Positions 6,876 to 9,691 of a stretch of DNA of 9,691 nt are shown one piece after another (position 1 is the stretch's first letter; every line of letters starts with the position of its first letter). This DNA is from a bacterium (GTDB lineage Bacteria > Bacteroidota > Ignavibacteria > Kapaibacteriales > Kapaibacteriaceae), in assembly GCA_020050895.1 (NCBI GenBank), contig JAGVJW010000220.1, positions 1 through 9,691 on the forward strand, read 5' to 3'. A model generated the notes under the pieces. That model was given only the letters and a program-made list of their open reading frames with translations. It was not told the DNA's origin and made no database searches. The translations under genes were made by a program, and so were the position numbers.

Positions 6876-7457
6876 CTAGTCGTTATTCTCGTAAACGTCT
6901 TCTAATCCGGGGAGCAGGTGAACAACGATGGCGCCGTTTAGAATATCAACATTTTTAACAACTTCGTCGATTACAGGTAAGGGAATCCTCTTTCCATCTG
7001 GAGTTTCAACAACCCAAACATCGTTTGCCGGCAGCAGCATTACTTCTTTAACAGTACCGATGGCTGTACCATCGGCGAGAAAAACCCGACACCCCTCAAT
7101 GTCACCCACTGCATAACGTTCCTGTGCTGTTGGGAGGATATCAGATCCGGAAACAAATACTGCAAGGTCGGCGAGATCGCCGACCTGTTCCGGCGTTGAT
7201 ATTCCACGGAGGCGTATTATGGGGCGTTGTGGATTTGAGTCATACCGTTCAACCACGAACTGTTTTGCATACTGTCTGGATGCACCGACGCCAACCACAG
7301 CTCCACTGTGTAGTTCAACCGGAACTGGTACGGTATCGGTTAATAACATCGAGCCATCGACGCCAATCGGACGAGCAATTACACCGAGGTATTCAGTGAA
7401 TTCAGGCGAATCGGAATTATCCGAGGTAGGATCTGAGGGCTTTGGAGCGGGATGCAT
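6876..7457 (-). CDS. rimM: Ribosome maturation factor RimM
   Basis: RimM binds ribosomal protein uS19 in the 30S head and assists late maturation of 16S rRNA. The 193-residue protein has the two expected domains: an N-terminal beta-barrel (about 23-106, opening YLGVIARPIGVDGS and including LRGISTPEQVGDL) and a C-terminal PRC-barrel (about 112-186, with RYAVGDIEGCRVF, GTVKEVM and IPLPVIDEVVKNVD). The first 20 residues are a Pro/Ser/Asp-rich extension without family similarity. No ATG, GTG or TTG occurs between the ATG at 7457 and the start of the barrel, so the gene must overlap the rpoD 3' end by 41 bp unless a rare start codon is used. A weak AAGG lies about 10 bases upstream of the ATG. trmD follows after 13 bp, the conserved rimM-trmD pairing. 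Confidence 0.93.
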   Translation of the reverse strand: MHPAPKPSDPTSDNSDSPEFTEYLGVIARPIGVDGSMLLTDTVPVPVELHSGAVVGVGASRQYAKQFVVERYDSNPQRPIIRLRGISTPEQVGDLADLAVFVSGSDILPTAQERYAVGDIEGCRVFLADGTAIGTVKEVMLLPANDVWVVETPDGKRIPLPVIDEVVKNVDILNGAIVVHLLPGLEDVYENND

Positions 7458-8280
7458 GTCGCAGACGCCTTATAGCCTTTTCCTTGATCTGGCGAACTCG
7501 TTCGCGTGTAAGGTTAAATTTTTCACCAATTTCTTCCAGCGTTAGAGCCTGCTGATCATCAAGGCCAAAGTAAAGTCGTATCACTTCCGCTTCTCTGTCG
7601 CTCAATGAATTCAAAACCTGCTGAACTTCCACTCTCAGAGATTCCCGCATCAGCTCGCTGTCGGGCGGCGGCTGTTGATCGTTCGGCAGAATGTCCAGAA
7701 GCCTGTTGTCTTCACCGTGCACAAAGGGTGCGTCGACCGAAAGGTGTCTTCCAGAAATTTTTATCGTTTCAGAAATTTCTGAAATCGACATCTCCAGTTG
7801 TTCTGCTAATTCAGCTGCAGTTGGTTCGCGCTCGTACTGCTGTTCGAGTTCAGAGAATTTTTTACCAATTTTATTTAGTGCGCCAACACGGTTAAGGGGC
7901 AGGCGGACGATACGTGATTGTTCGGCAAGAGCCTGAAGAATAGACTGGCGTATCCACCATACAGCGTACGAAATGAACTTAAATCCACGAGTTTCATCGA
8001 AGCGCTTTGCAGCCTTGATCAATCCGAGATTGCCTTCGTTAATCAGGTCGCCAAGAGACAGACCTTGATTCTGATATTGTTTAGCTACCGAAACAACGAA
8101 TCGTAGGTTTGCTTTTACCAGCCTTTCCAGTGCCAGGTTGCCCTCGAGTCCGCCTCGTTTGATTGCTTGCGCCAATGTGATTTCATCATCACCGGTGAGC
8201 AGGTCTACCCGTCCTATCTCCTGAAGATATTTATCAAGCGACTGGCTCTCACGGTTTGTGTACTGTTTGGTTATCCTCAT
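7417..8280 (-). CDS. rpoD: Primary RNA polymerase sigma factor (sigma-70 family, short Bacteroidota type)
   Basis: This is the promoter-recognition subunit of RNA polymerase. The 287-residue protein contains region 1.2 (about 14-48, LDKYLQEIGRVDLLT), region 2 (58-125) with NLRFVVSVAKQYQNQGLSLG, DLINEGNLGLIKAAKRFD and SYAVWWIRQSI, region 3 (about 135-195), and region 4 (223-275) with the helix-turn-helix LEEIGEKFNLTRERVRQIKE and a final RLRHASRSKALRSYLG. It lacks region 1.1 and the large non-conserved insert of proteobacterial RpoD, matching the roughly 290-residue primary sigma of Bacteroidota. The opening TNRESQSLDKYLQEIG is typical of that group and supports the ATG at 8280. No anti-sigma gene is adjacent, which argues against an alternative stress sigma. 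It lies 39 bp downstream of the protease gene and overlaps rimM by 41 bp. Confidence 0.94.
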   Translation of the reverse strand: MRITKQYTNRESQSLDKYLQEIGRVDLLTGDDEITLAQAIKRGGLEGNLALERLVKANLRFVVSVAKQYQNQGLSLGDLINEGNLGLIKAAKRFDETRGFKFISYAVWWIRQSILQALAEQSRIVRLPLNRVGALNKIGKKFSELEQQYEREPTAAELAEQLEMSISEISETIKISGRHLSVDAPFVHGEDNRLLDILPNDQQPPPDSELMRESLRVEVQQVLNSLSDREAEVIRLYFGLDDQQALTLEEIGEKFNLTRERVRQIKEKAIRRLRHASRSKALRSYLG

Positions 8281-8314
8281 AGTCTAAATTTTAGTGGCGT
8301 AAGAAAACAAACTG

Positions 8315-8322
8315 CAAATTTA
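8315..8322 (-). promoter_or_regulatory. Candidate promoter -7 element upstream of rpoD
   Basis: On the minus strand the octamer TAAATTTG is a perfect match to the Bacteroidota -7 consensus TAnnTTTG. It overlaps the protease stop codon (8320-8322) and would place a transcript start near 8308, about 28 bases before the rpoD ATG. No good TTTG occurs at the right distance for -33: TTGG is found at 8338-8341 and 8345-8348, with spacers of 15 and 22. It may drive rpoD and the genes after it, independently of the protease. Confidence 0.5.
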
Positions 8323-9691
8323 CTGATCTTCCCTGGACCAATTGCCAAGAAAGGTGGCAAAATTTCCGGACCGAAGCAGTTCACGTCCGGTATTCACCAT
8401 CGGATCTAAGCTCAATACCTTAACGGCTCGTGTATTGTCTGTTCCGAACCGACTACGTATTTCAGCATCGAGCAGGTTGCCGATCAAGCTGGCATGAGAC
8501 CTCATGGACTTCTCCAGATCTCGCTCCGAAAGTTTGACCGCTGCATCGATTGCCTTTGTGGTTGCATCCGAAGCATGGTCTTGTTGCGACTGCTTGCGTG
8601 CCAATTGGAGGCGGGAAAGTAGATCTGTGCGAAACTCTGGCTTATAGGTTGTGGCGTGGTGGTAAAAATCTTCGAGTAGCGAGCGGTCTACGCGGAACGT
8701 ATCCGGCAGTGCTTCTCGCCGCGCTGCCCATTGTGTTGCAAATGTAGAGACGGCATCGCTTTTCATCAGAGAGGCAACGGCACTGGGATACAACGAATCA
8801 GAAACGATTGAATCCGGCATAATGCCATTAAGTGCACGTACAATTCTCCCGCTGCGAGTAAGGTATTCTTGTTCCGGTGTTTGGTTGGGTGCAGTTCTGA
8901 ACGATCGCTGAATACATCTGCCGGATGGTGAATAATAACGTGCCGTCGTCATCTTAATCGAGGCGTCGTATGGAAGCGCTATCAAGGTTTGCACCAGCCC
9001 CTTACCAAAGGATGGTTCGCCAATCACAATACCCCGATCGTTATCCTGTATAGCGCCTGCGAAGACTTCGCTCGCGCTGGCGCTTCTGCCATCGAGTAGG
9101 AGGACGAGTGGAACCAATGAATCAAGCGGCGCAGTAGATGAACGGAATTCACGCTTATTGCCGTAACGGTCAATCGTAGTCACAATCAGGGTTTGAGGAG
9201 GAAGGAAAATTTCCGAAACATCGATGGCTGCATCAAGGAGGCCGCCGGGGTTTCCTCTCAAGTCAATAATCAATCCAGACAATTGTTTATTACCGGACAG
9301 TTTAAGGTAGGCTTCGCGTACATCGGTTCCGGCACTCTTTGTGAAGCGTTTTAAAGAAATGTAACCAATGTTATCATCTAGGGTGTGAACAATTTCGACG
9401 CTCCGTACAGGAATAGATGCCCGCGTGAGTTCCCTGACGATTGTATCGGGTAATCCGAGGCGAACGAACTTGATGGTTACCTTCGATCCCACCATGCCAT
9501 TGGTAAGGCGTCGTAAACTGTCAACTGAGATGGTGTCTGTGTTCTGCCCGTCGATACTTACAATCTGATCGCCGATCCGTACGCCGGCGGTAGCAGCAGG
9601 AAAACCTGTTTTTACGTCTGTGATGGTGATAACACCGTGTTTACGTCCAACGGAGAAGCCAAGGCCTGCGTATTGTCCCGACGTTAGGAAG
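8320..9691 (-). CDS. C-terminal processing protease, S41 family, PDZ-containing (5' end missing)
   Basis: The frame stays open to the right edge, so the ATG at 9495 is internal and the gene begins outside the window. The first visible residues form a PDZ domain (about 9690-9450: QYAGLGFSVG, GFPAATAGVRIGDQIVSIDG). The S41 peptidase core follows: NIGYISLKRF, LIIDLRGNPGGLLDAA, GRSASASEVFAGAIQDNDRG and GEPSFGKGLVQT, then TTARYYSPSGRCIQ. By alignment from memory to E. coli Prc, the catalytic Ser is the middle serine of SASAS (codon 9076-9078) and the general-base Lys is in GKG (9001-9003), with the family spacing of 25 residues. A helical C-terminal region of about 180 residues follows, as is common in Bacteroidota homologues. 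These proteases trim C-termini of exported or envelope proteins, so a periplasmic location is expected, but the signal peptide is outside the window. rpoD follows 39 bp downstream. Confidence 0.93.
   Translation of the reverse strand, partial: FLTSGQYAGLGFSVGRKHGVITITDVKTGFPAATAGVRIGDQIVSIDGQNTDTISVDSLRRLTNGMVGSKVTIKFVRLGLPDTIVRELTRASIPVRSVEIVHTLDDNIGYISLKRFTKSAGTDVREAYLKLSGNKQLSGLIIDLRGNPGGLLDAAIDVSEIFLPPQTLIVTTIDRYGNKREFRSSTAPLDSLVPLVLLLDGRSASASEVFAGAIQDNDRGIVIGEPSFGKGLVQTLIALPYDASIKMTTARYYSPSGRCIQRSFRTAPNQTPEQEYLTRSGRIVRALNGIMPDSIVSDSLYPSAVASLMKSDAVSTFATQWAARREALPDTFRVDRSLLEDFYHHATTYKPEFRTDLLSRLQLARKQSQQDHASDATTKAIDAAVKLSERDLEKSMRSHASLIGNLLDAEIRSRFGTDNTRAVKVLSLDPMVNTGRELLRSGNFATFLGNWSREDQ

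Noticed and set aside
7417..8280. Alternative stress or ECF sigma factor instead of the primary sigma
   Set aside because: Regions 1.2, 2, 3 and 4 are all present and highly conserved, with the TNRESQSLDKYLQEIG opening of Bacteroidota primary sigmas. No anti-sigma gene is nearby.
8282..8291. Near-palindromic TAAAATTTAG just before rpoD as an operator or terminator
   Set aside because: It is short and AT-only, has no GC stem or T-run, and such strings are common by chance; nothing supports a function.
8320..9495. Reading the protease as a complete 391-residue protein starting at 9495
   Set aside because: The same frame stays open to the window edge and encodes most of a PDZ domain, so the ATG at 9495 is internal.

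Overview
The window looks like a chromosomal segment from a member of the Bacteroidota or a close relative (FCB group, possibly the Kapabacteria/Ignavibacteria side; the finer placement is inference). The evidence is two secreted proteins ending in type IX secretion (T9SS)-like C-terminal domains, a short primary sigma factor lacking region 1.1, a TrmD with HYKGID in place of the usual YEGID, and a perfect TAnnTTTG promoter -7 element. Coding density is very high. There is no gene-free stretch above 70 bases, and I see no tRNA, rRNA, insertion sequence, CRISPR array or phage gene.

Layout. Bases 1-2068 (+) hold the 3' part of a large secreted protein with FG-GAP repeats, a fibronectin type III domain, Ig-like domains and a T9SS-like tail. 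Its stop lies inside the end of mpl (2052-3488, -), a murein-recycling ligase. A 69-bp divergent spacer follows, then a second secreted protein on + (3558-4928), an Asp-box beta-propeller with a T9SS tail. Its end overlaps the last gene of a minus-strand cluster. Read in transcription order, that cluster is: a C-terminal processing protease (8320 to beyond the right edge), the primary sigma factor rpoD (8280-7417), rimM (7457-6876), trmD (6862-6173), an alpha/beta hydrolase (6176-5325) and a small putative lipoprotein (5328-4915).

How the genes work together. From rpoD to the lipoprotein, genes overlap (41 bp, 4 bp, 4 bp) or lie 13 bp apart, so they are probably one transcript with translational coupling. 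The cluster joins transcription initiation (sigma), 30S maturation (RimM), tRNA m1G37 methylation (TrmD) and two uncharacterised envelope or metabolic genes. The widely seen rpsP and rplS partners of rimM-trmD are absent. A consensus-like -7 box overlaps the protease stop codon and could drive the cluster. The two T9SS substrates lie on the opposite strand and share no visible functional link with the housekeeping genes.

I do not see a clearly new defence or mobile system. The least explained items are the hydrolase-lipoprotein pair attached to trmD and the unusual rpoD/rimM overlap.
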